Shown in pieces: positions 31,101-41,300 of a DNA stretch of 64,000 nucleotides. Both the position numbers and the translations under genes were made by a program. The stretch comes from Posidonia oceanica. Its lineage: Eukaryota; Streptophyta; Magnoliopsida; Alismatales; Posidoniaceae. Below the pieces are notes generated by a model. That model searched no databases and was not told the origin of the DNA. It was given only the letters and a program-made list of their open reading frames with translations. Within the stretch, counting starts at the first letter, position 1, and every line of letters begins with the position of its first letter. Location: the NCBI GenBank assembly GCA_037176725.1, contig JAZBRS010000059.1:7489001-7553000 (forward strand). The letters are read 5' to 3'.

Positions 31101-34059
31101 TCCTCCACCGATCGCCGCCCGATCTCCGTCAGGCTCTGGAGAAGCTCGCCCGCCGGACTACGCCTCGCCAGCACCCCTCTTCTTCCTCCGTCGGCCACTG
31201 GTAGCATTTGCTACAGTGGCCGACGATCTGCAAAACCACTGTGCTTTTATTTTTTCGTTATCTTTGCTATTTTGCCAAATATTGCATTTTCGGTCTTAGT
31301 TCTTGCTTATTTGCACTTTGGTCCTTTATTCAATTTAATCTGCTCATTTCTGTGTTAAAACCATACTAAATTGCATAAAAGATTTGTGTTTCTCTATATT
31401 TTCTTTTCAGTCCATTCACTGTGCTTTCTAGTTATAAAATTTTATGCATCAGCCCCTCTGTTTTCATTTTTTGCACTTAGGTCCTGCAGTAGGTCATTTA
31501 ATTTAAATGCAACAATTTTACCATACAATATTGCATCCTGTGTCCCTGCATTTCATTGTTTTTGCATTTAGGTCCACTGCACTGTAGCAACTTAGGTCCC
31601 ATTTTTAATTTTTGCATACTGCATTGCATATTTTGCCTTCTGGTTTTTGCATATTTGCATTTAGGTCCATTTTAAATGGACAGTAATTCTTGCATGCATT
31701 TTTAGCTTATTGTATTGCATTTTTGACCCTGCTCTTTTTAAAAATTGCACTGTAGTCCTGTAATCTATTTTTCAGAGTATATTTTGCATATAAAATTGCA
31801 TTTTCAGACCCTGCATGATTTGAAAATCACACATAGGGCCTTGCATCTTTTGAAAAATTATGTGAAAAGACTGTTTTACCCCTAAGTTGCATTTTAACTC
31901 CCATGTTTGCAAAAATTGCATGTAGGCCCTCCACTTGCATCCCCGGACTCCCTAGAACCCCTGTTTTCTGGAAAATTTGCATCTTAGCCCCTTTCTTTTT
32001 CAAAAATGCTTTTAAACCCCTGTTCTTCCCAAATGGCTTTTCCTTGTCTTCTCTGGCTTTGCATTGCATTCCGCATTCATTTAATCTTGCATTTAAGTTC
32101 CCCTTTGCATACACTAAGCACTTCTAACTCCCCTTCACTCGGGAGGACCTCCAGCACACTCCTAGGACCTCCTGAACACTTAGATCTGTTCTTCTCTCCT
32201 GTTCTGGCCCTTCTGCTCCGGAGCCGCGATATCTTTCAATCCGACCGTTGGATCTCCCCAAGCAAGCTGCCCAGGCGACCGCAGCGAAGCGCTCTTCAGC
32301 ATGGACCAAGCAGATCTCCGATCAGACTCCCGGATCTCTAGGTATCTCCTCCTGAACTCTTGCACTGCATTCATTTGCATGCCGTTTGCACCGTTTTGCG
32401 TGCCCTTTAGTTTTTTTGCCTCGTTTTGCATGTTTTCAAGTTTTCTCGCTCCGTTTTGCGCGCCACTTCCCTGTCTTGCACCGTTTTGCGTGCCTTTTAG
32501 TTTTCTTGCCCCGTTTTGCGTGTTTCCTTGTTTTCTCGCTCCGTTTTGCGCGCCACTTCTCTGTCTTGCACCGTTTTGCGTGCCTTTTAGTTTTCTCGCC
32601 CCGTTTTGCGTGTTTTCTTGTTTTTCTCGCTCCGTTTTGCGCGCCACTTCTCCGCCTTGCACCGTTTTGCGTGCCTTTTAGTTTTTTGCCTCGTTTTGCG
32701 TGTTTTCTTGTTTTCTCGCTCCGTTTTGCACACCACTTCTCTGTCTTGCACCGTTTTGCGTGCCTTTTAGTTTTCTCGCCCCGTTTTGTGTGCTTTCTTG
32801 TTTTCTCGCTCCGTTTTGCGCGCCACTTCTCTGTCCTGCACCGTTTTGCGCGCCCTTTAGTTTTTTGCCTCGTTTTGAGTGTTTTCTTGTTTTCTCGCTC
32901 CGTTTTGCGCGCCACTTCTCTGTCTTGCACCGTTTTGCGTGTCTTTTAGTTTTCTCGCCTCGTTTTGCGTGTTTTCTTGTTTTTCTCGCTCCGTTTTGCG
33001 GGCCTTTTAGTTTTTGCCTTGTTTTGCGTGTTTTCATGTTTTCTCGCTCCGTTTCGCGCGCCCTTTAGTTTCTTCGCCTCGTTTTGCGCGCAGTCTTGTT
33101 TTTCCGCTCCGTTTCGCGTGTCTTCGTGTTTTCTTGCCTCGTTTTGCGCGCAGTCATGTTTCCCTGCACCGTTTTGCGTACCCTTTCGTTTTCTCGTCTC
33201 GTCTTGCGTGCCCTGGTGTTTTCTTGCCCAGTTTTGCGCCCTTCTTTCGTTTTCTCGCACGGTTTTGCGTCCTTGTCCCGTTCCTTGCATCATTTTGCAT
33301 GCCAACCCTGTTCTCGCATCGTTTTGCATACTTGTTTCGTTCCTCGCACTGTTTTACGCGGTTTTCCTTGCATGTCGATTGCATTGCATGGTTTTCTCGC
33401 TGTTTCGTTTTTTCGCCCGCATTTGCATATAGGGCGATGATGCTTACTGTCCGGAGTTCTCACGAGCCGGGTTCCGCCCGGTTCGGAACACAGACAGCGT
33501 TGCTGAGCGCTTAGATTGCACGTTTACTTCCTTGCACCGCCTTTCATCACTTAGAGCACACCTTTGAGCATTTAGACAGGCATTCATTGGCACTTAGGCA
33601 TTCAAAGTCTGCATTTCCCTTGCATATGCGAGCGTAAGCCTAGAAAGACCGATTCTCGGGCGTGTCGGGGGTGCCTAACACCTTCCCCGCGCGTAACAGG
33701 AGTCCTTACCCTCTCTTGGCCCGCAATGACCATATTGCCCTTGTCCTAGGCACGAGTCACCTCATTTGCATTCATTTGCATCTTATTTCTTCTGCTTTGC
33801 CTTGCATTGCATTTTTTGCTCGGTTTTGCGTGATTATTCACGCATTTCCCCGGTTTTCCTCGTCTTCCGATTTAATAGACTTGGTGGCGACTCCGATTTT
33901 GTCTTATCTTCTTCTTTTCTTTCCCTTTTTCCCCCTTTTAAATGTTTTCGAGTTAGGTCTTCCTTCTCGGACATAGCCGCTTATAGTGAGCCTGATTCCG
34001 ATCGGTGCACGCGAGCTTTGGCATCGTGCATGGACGATCCGAACACCGGGATTACTACA
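28145..34059 (+). repeat. 5' LTR of the Tat/Ogre element (5915 bp)
   Basis: Zones in order: a C/A-rich start; a CT-rich stretch (28555-28830); 900 bp of A-rich, T/G-poor sequence (28830-29560); a GC-rich block (29750-31200); a zone of spaced TTGCATTTAGGTCC-like motifs (31260-32100); a 30-bp tandem array (32380-33440); and a conserved 3' block with GGGGGTGCCTAACACCTTCC (33667-33686). A PBS look-alike lies at 33884-33895. ORFs of 60-200 codons in the GC-rich block are conserved in the 3' LTR only because the LTRs are near-identical; none resembles a known protein. I could not place TATA or poly(A) sites with confidence. Confidence 0.93.
32380..33440 (+). repeat. 30/90-bp higher-order tandem array in the 5' LTR
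   Basis: The core CCGTTTTGCG recurs every 30 bp. Three 30-bp variants alternate: one with CGCCACTTCTCTGTCTTGCA, one with TGCCTTTTAGTTTTCTCGCC, one with TGTTTTCTTGTTTTCTCGCT. Together they form a 90-bp unit. Divergence rises toward the 3' end of the array. ORFs rich in Phe/Cys/Arg (plus) or Lys/Arg/Gln (minus) follow from the period being a multiple of three. Confidence 0.92.
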
Positions 34060-34060
34060 G

Positions 34061-34078
34061 TGGCGACTCCGCTGGGGA
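34061..34078 (+). other. Arg-tRNA-type primer-binding site
   Basis: TGGCGACTCCGCTGGGGA starts two bases after the LTR end ACTACA (one G spacer). It has the form described for Ogre/Tat elements primed by tRNA-Arg. The first 11 bases also occur within both LTRs at 33885-33895 and 54847-54857. Confidence 0.85.
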
Positions 34079-35394
34079 TACTAGACTCCGGCTTTCGCCT
34101 TCGCTTTCGCTTGCTTGGGATTTGTTCTCTTTGTTTGCCTTTTGTGCCTTCTTCGCTTGTTTTGCTCGTTTTCCTGTGCAAACACCTGGCAAGTCGCCTC
34201 GCGGTCACTTCGCCTAGGTTTTGCACCCCCTTCCGGCTGCTTTCGCCTTAGTTTAGCTCTGCCTTGCTCTGTTTTGTCTAATTTGCTTGTTTATTTACTT
34301 GTTTCCTTGCTTCTGCTCTTACTTCCTTTACAGCTTACTTGTCTTTATTTTCTTTGCCTTACTTGCTTATTATTGCTTTAATTCTCGCACATTGCATGTC
34401 TACGTACTTGTTTGGCAATAATGCATGCTTTTTGAATGATGAATGCTTCCTTTTACACACCTGCTATGACACTACGCACGCACATACCTTGCATACATGC
34501 CTTTTGACTTGATGAATGTTTTTCTTCACCATTATGCTCACAAACACTCGCACATGCCATGCACATGCCTTTTGTTGTGTTCTATGATTGTTTGCTTGCC
34601 ATGCTTGACTGATTTTCTTCCCTTTCGCACTTGCCATGCTTAGGATAGTAGAAACTTGCCTGTTCTCCCCATGGTTAACCAAAAAATGCAAGTAAAAGAA
34701 TTCCTAGGGGCAACTAGAGACTCTGAACAATCCTTTACTCCCCTTTTGGTTAATAAAATGCGCAAGATAAAAGACTTTAATCATTTGCATAAGCATCATA
34801 TAGGGCATGCATTCTTCTCCTCTGAGTCCACCTACTAGTCTGCGAAGGACGGTTCCGGCTTCTCACCCCGATGCTTTGGCATGGTGTGAGTCGGTCGGTC
34901 TGTCCCCCCTTGTCCGGGGTCGTGTCGGTGTTAGTGGAGGGTACCACCCACGCTTTGGCGGGGTAGAGGCCACCAACGCACCACCCTGTCATTACCTGAG
35001 CTTTGGGCCGGGAGTTAGACAGGGAGCCTATTTTTCTGACTTGAGTCGGTGACCCGTACACCCAGGGATACCCGGAGTAGACGACCTTGCTAGGAAGCAC
35101 TAGTTAGGTGGAGGGGGGCATACTAGAAAGCATACATGACATTCATGCCATAACTTAATGCATTTTGCATCTCTTTCTTTTCTAACCCTAGTTTCCTGTT
35201 GTGTCTTTAACAGAGTTCAGTAAGCGATCTCCTTAGCTAGAGCTCGGGTCTCTCCTTTGCTGACATCTCTACTGAGACACCTGTGCTCGACCATCCTTTT
35301 TTCTGAGCTACTCGTCTTTGCGAGCATAGCTCCTCGTAGAGCCCGTCCCCTTTCCTCTCGTCGCAGCCCCGTTCTGACTCGCTCTCGGTCAGCA
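34079..35394 (+). other. Leader between PBS and gag
   Basis: 1.3 kb without a credible ORF. The first part is pyrimidine-rich. A GC-rich segment at about 34840-35090 is rich in short inverted repeats, a candidate packaging or dimerisation structure (inference). The frame of Gag-Pol is open back to 35257, but the first ATG in it is at 35395. Confidence 0.6.
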
Positions 35395-38300
35395 ATGGCC
35401 CAGCGCACTGTCGAGACCCCCCTCACCCTTGCCTCGGAGGTGGTTCCCGCTCCGGCCCCTCCGGTCCCCGTTTCTAACCCCTCTGTGCCCTCTGTGACGC
35501 CAGGCTTTACCCCTCTGTCGTCTGGGGCACCCCAGTTTGCTGTGGGACAGTGGCAGACGCCCGTTCCTCCTAATCCGGTCGCCGAGTCCATCTTGATGAC
35601 CACTTCACGTGTTCTGGAGGCACCACTGACCCCACCTTCTCAGGGTTTCGTCACTTTTGACCCTTCTGCTGCGGCGACTCACGCCTTAGGATTCCAGTCT
35701 CCCGGACAGTCCGGATCTCTTGGTTCTGGTTCCTCGCCGGCACTGCAATTCAGTGTTCCCACTGACGGGACACCTGAAGAGCAGTACCAGCAACTGATGG
35801 ACACTATCCAGCGGCTGCAGGGTATAGCTCTATCAGTCCGCCCTCCTTCCTCTCCTGTTGTTCTTGAGGTTCCTGTGCGGCCTGCTCCCGCACATCTTGC
35901 ATTGCACTCTGCACTTCCGCCTAGACCATCGTCCCAATTGCTCACGGTTCCGACGATGGGGGCACGTATTCCGCCTCTTGCATCAGCACCACACCTCACA
36001 CAGCATACACCTCCGCCACCTGGTGGCCAGTCATTCGGACTGGTGGGAGCACAGTATCTCGCAGGCCCGTCCCCCGGCATCGCCCCGGTACGGCCGCTGA
36101 TGCTCCAGCATCCTGCACCCACCGCACAGCATACCGTCTATCCTCCCCCTTTGCATCAGGCACAGAATTCCACATGCATCCCTCCTTGCACTCCACCACA
36201 GCACGGGTATGCCGGCCATCACCTTGCGTCACCAGGCGATGTGATGGTGGACCCGGAGGAGCACCTCGGTGCGACCCAATCGGCATACGTGGTCCCTGCC
36301 CCCGCTGCCCCATCTCCTGTAGCAGCCATTCCAGACCCCATCAACAACAGGATGGACGTTCTGGAGAAAGCACTGCGTCTAGTGCAGGGCACGGACCACC
36401 AGACCTACCAGTTCCGAGACCTCTGCTGTTTCCCAGAGGCGGTACTCCCCCCGAAGTTCAAAATACCGGACTTCGAGAAGTATGATGGTAGGGGCTGCCC
36501 CATAGCCCATCTGAAGGCGTACTGCGGTGATCTCGCCCAACTCCAGGCGGACGAGAGGTTGCTGATCCGCCTGTTCCAGAAGAGTTTGTCTGGTCCGGCC
36601 CTCAAGTGGTTCACCTCGCTTGACATGGCTACGATCAAGACTTGGAACGACCTAAGCCAGGCGTTCTTGGAACAGTACTCCTTCAACCTCGATCTGGTCC
36701 CAAAGCGCGCGGACTTGATCGCAACCAAGCAGAATCCGGGCGAGCCGTTCGGGGAGTACGTCGGCCGCTGGCGTGCCCTTGCCTCGCAAGTTCGAGATAG
36801 GCCCTCCGACGAGGAGTCTATCGAGATAATCATTAAAGGGGCACAGCCGTCTACTGGAGCTCTGCTTAGCATCCAACCTGTCACGACCTTCACTGCATTG
36901 ATCCGAGCTGGCACTCGCGTAGAGAGTTCGTTGCGGAGTGGCAACTTCCCCGCACTCTCTGTGCTTGCCAGGCAGGCCCTCGCCAGCAACGACGGTAGTA
37001 GCAACAGCGCCATCAACAACAACAGCAGCCTCAACAACAATCGACCCAAGAGGAAGGATCCGCCGAAGCCCGTTGTCGCATACGTCGACTCCCCTGCTGC
37101 GCCCGTCCGTCTGGCGTCCCGGCCTGCCCCTCCTCAGATCTATTACGCACCTGCACCTAGGACACACCCTACACCACAAATCACTACCACCGCTCGACCG
37201 GTCTATCCTGCCGCACCGGTTCAGCAAGGACAATTCCCGAGGCCGAGACGGCCACCCATGGAGAAGCGGAAGTTCGCCCCACTGGTGGAACCGCTCAGTG
37301 CTGTCCTCCCGAAGGTTGCATCGCTCCTGCGATTTCCGGAGGTTCGCCCGCCACCAAACCCACTACCGCATTGGTTTAAGGCGAACCTTTTCTGCGACTT
37401 TCATCGAAGCGTCGGGCATTCGACTGATAGTTGCTTCACTCTCCGGAATGCTATCCAGGACTTGATCGAATCGGGAACGATTGTGATCGACACGCACGAG
37501 GCATCCACTTCTGCACCATCTCATGCACCTGCATCAGCATCTACCCCAGCTAATGTTGTCCGCCGACCCCTGCTGGAGCACTCCTATTCAGGAGGCGCAG
37601 GGACCTCAGGAATTCACTCCTTGTTTCCTTCTGGGTCTCTCACATCAGTGGTAGATCCTTCCGAGCTTATCCATGATATTTCTACTCCCTTTCCAGTCTC
37701 TCTCTATCTGGCAGCTCTCGCCGGTTCCGAGTCGGGCGTCCATATGATCCGACCGCGCGCCAGGCCGGAGCGTTCTCCTGCATCAGCCGCCATGCTTTCC
37801 CGGGCCCAAGCCCCAATACATCTCCTCGCCAGACCTCAGCCAGAGCTTCCCGTGCACTTACTAGCAAGACCTCAGTCCCCACCTAGCTTGCATTCCCAAC
37901 TACCCTCCTACCCATGCCCTCCTCCGCCTGTAGCCCCTCTCGTGCTCGCCGCACGCGCTCCCGCGGTTATTAATCTAACCCAGGATACCCATCGCGTACC
38001 CTACAGCTACGCCACAGAAATGTGTGCGGAAGTGACGCGATCGGGGAGGGTCTACAGAACTCCTGCACCAGCAACCAGACCTAGTCATCCACAACCTGCA
38101 AGACCATTGCCTTTGGTCCAGCCTGCAGTCCCACTACCTTCAGGCCAGCCTCTTGAGCCCACCATAGCTGAACCTGTCCCCACAACTGCACCACCCGCTA
38201 CCAAGAAATGCCAGCCTAAAGCCGACATCACATCCCAGCTCAAAAAAGTTAAAGCCGACATATCCATCTGGGACCTAATACACACTTTTGCCGAGCATCG

Positions 38301-41300
38301 CGAGGCCTTCCTTCGCGTGTTCCAAGCCGCCCGTGTGTCCCAAACCATAGAACCCGCCGCCTTGGAAAGCATGGTCGGAATGATCGCGGAGCCCCAGGTC
38401 ATCACTTTCACGAGTGATGAGCTGCCTCCGGCGGGGATTAATCACAATCAACCCTTGTTCGTCACGGTACAATTCAAGAACTTTCGCATTCCCCTTGCAC
38501 TGGTTGATAATGGGTCAGGCCTTAACGTTTGCCCCTTGCGAACAGCAACCAAGCTCGGATTCAAGGCCGAGGACATTACTCCAGCTGTAAAGGGAATGAC
38601 AGCTTTTGATAACACTCACCATGACGCTCTAGGGATTTTGATTATTCCTCTTACCATTGGCCCGGTCACATTCGATGTGGAATTCTACGTCGTCGACTTG
38701 GAACCGAACTTCAACCTTCTGCTTGGGCGCCCTTGGCTCCACAAGCATCAGGTTATCCCCTCGACCCTCCATCGCATGATCAAGTTCCGCCGAGGCGACG
38801 ATGTTATCGTAGTCATGGCGGAGAACTTTGAGAAGGAGCGGATCGAGGCGGTTTCTTCTATCTCTTCGCGGACTGTCCCCTTTGACCCTGATCTCTCAAA
38901 CGCTTTGTATCGCGTTAATCGGTGCGAGCCGGTTAACTTTTTGCCAGATCTTGAACGTGTCAACTCCTTGGCCGTTCACAACAACCCCTTTCGGATGGTC
39001 GAGAACGTTTGTCATAGATGGGGCTACGTCAAAGGGACACCGCTCGGGCGACATGGCCAAGGAATCGCTGAACCAATCCTGGCGGAAGAACGAAGAGACA
39101 ACGAGGGTCTAGGTTACGACCCTCACTCCAACAAAGGCAAGCGCCCACGAGCAAGGAATCAGAGATTGGTCATACCTCGGAGCTTGGCCAACTTTACAAG
39201 CGCAGGTATCCTGGACTCAAGCGCAGTTCAAGCCATAGTGCCGTCGGAGCCGTGTCAAAGCCCTCCGCCACCGGAGGAGGACTGGGTCTGCGTTGAGGAC
39301 TATTACTCGGACGAGGAACAGTCGGGCACAACAGGGGCAGTTCAGACTTGCAGTAAAAGCCAGCCAAGCCCAACAGCACACCAGTCGGTTTATCTGGCCA
39401 CTCCTTCCACAGATCATGAGGCAGCAGTCTTGGCAGAACCCTTGGCAGATTTGGCAGTCTCTGATTCTCCTGCAGCCATATCAGCAATACCAGCACCAGC
39501 TCAAGCGCAGTCAGTCAGTTCGCAGGCAACCGTTGTCGCATCAGTGCAACTACCACCTTCGCAGAAAGGTCAATTGCTGAGTTCAGTCAGCAGCACAGCC
39601 CGGCCCTTTTCAGAGGCCGCATCACAGGCAATACAGCCAGTTCAGCCAGTCACACTCCCCCTTGCCGCAGACCGGCAACTTTCATGGCCGGACCCTATGG
39701 CATCGGAGGCCGCGCTCTCATCATCATCATCAGTCACGGAGAACCAGCTGAACATCGCGGTCTCCCGGCCTTCGGGCCTTCAAGAGAGCACCTCCGCCCA
39801 TCCTCTAACAGCGGCAGTCACTCTGGCAGCATATCCATCTGCAATCCCTCTGACTAGACCATCTGGGTCTCCCTTGCCGGGACAGTCGCAATCAGGCGCG
39901 CCCGCGAGTCAGAAGATACAAGTACCAGAGACAGTAATCCGTCTCGCAGCCGAGCCAGTGCCTCAGGCCCTCGGCACCTACTACGTCGATTCACCCCCAG
40001 ATGAGGAAGAAGAAGGGGCGGTAGAAGCCCAAGTCGATTCATGGATGTCGGATTTGGAGCTGCTTTACCAAGAACAGCTCGAATCCATAGTAGAAGACTT
40101 GGCACGACACCAAGCCGCAGAAAGGAAAGGAAAAGCCGTAGTTACGGATCCTCCTCTGCGAGAGGACTCCACCTCCATCATGGTCCTAGAAGGAAGTTCA
40201 ATGATGTCGGACTCTCTCAGACCCGACGAGCTCATTACTTTTCAAGCCGAGGGTGGGTCCAGATGGCTTGTACAGCATATGCCTTCCACAAGTACATTGG
40301 CAGATCCAAAAGAAGAGACACCAGCGGGTCGCACAGCCGCAGTAACAGAGCAAAGAGCAGAGTCAGTGACAGAGTTGTCAGAAGTTTCAGTGGCAGAATC
40401 ACCAGCAGCATCAGTCACAAAGTCAGTAAAGCCTTCAGTAGTGTCAGCAGAACATGCAGCAGAGCAGACAGCAGAAGCCATCAGAGCAGAGGTCGCACAC
40501 CGAAGATTCAGAAACACTCGGGTAGGCGTGACCATCCTGAGGCGTCACCAGGGCCAAGAAGCAGAACTCCTGCACTCCTTCGATGTGACAAACCCCACTT
40601 TCGAAAAGGAGATTCTCTCGGAACTTGTTGCATACGGAGAGGAAGATAGTACAGGCGAAGATGAGAATGATGACCCCTCGCCTGAGTTCCGGCCCTATGA
40701 CGACGACCCAGAAGGTCCCAATCTGCATGTTGAGGAAGAAACGGAAACTATTAACCTCGGCACAGCTGAAGAAACCAAAGAAGTTCGCATCAGCGCCCTG
40801 CTATCACCACAAGCCAGGATAGAGTTCATCGCATTCCTGAGGGAGTATGCGGATGTCTTCGCCTGGACTTATGAAGACATGGTCGGCCTGGATGTCGAAA
40901 TAGTGGTCCATAACTTGCCCTTGAAGCCAGATGCCAAACCAGTAAAGCAGAAACTGAGAAGATGGCGACCACAGTGGCTGCTCATGATCAAGGAAGAAAT
41001 AATGAAGCAGCTTGATGTTAACTTTTTAAAGGTCGTCCTTTACCCTGAATGGCTTGCAAACATCGTGCCAGTGCCCAAGAAGGACGGCCGGATCCGGGTA
41101 TGTATCGACTACAGGGACCTGAACAAGGCGAGTCCCAAGGACGACTTCCCATTGCCTCATATTGACGTCCTAGTCGACAACACGGCGGGTCACAAGATGC
41201 TATCCTTTATGGACGGTTTCTCCGGCTATAATCAAATCAAGATGGCAGAAGAAGACATGGAAAAAACTTCGTTCATCACCCCCTGGGGGGTCTTCTGTTA

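Noticed and set aside
29761..31358. ORFs of 60-200 codons in the GC-rich part of the Tat LTR, duplicated at 50605-52228
   Set aside because: Present on both strands, Pro/Arg/Ser-rich, with no recognised domain; explained by GC-rich composition and LTR identity.
32380..33440. CRISPR-like regular repeats
   Set aside because: Repeats are head-to-tail without unique spacers, inside a plant LTR, so they are a minisatellite.
32301..33514. Overlapping ORFs on both strands in the LTR array (and the same in 53171-54476)
   Set aside because: Same repeat artefact; the copies exist twice only because the LTRs are near-identical.
35257..35394. Extended N terminus of Gag-Pol from 35257
   Set aside because: The first codon is TTG; the first ATG in frame, with good context, is 35395.
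36405..37233. Minus-strand ORFs opposite gag (e.g. 36405-37049)
   Set aside because: Antisense shadows of the Gag-Pol frame with no recognised motifs. The antisense gene known in some Tat elements lies 3' of pol, where I see none.
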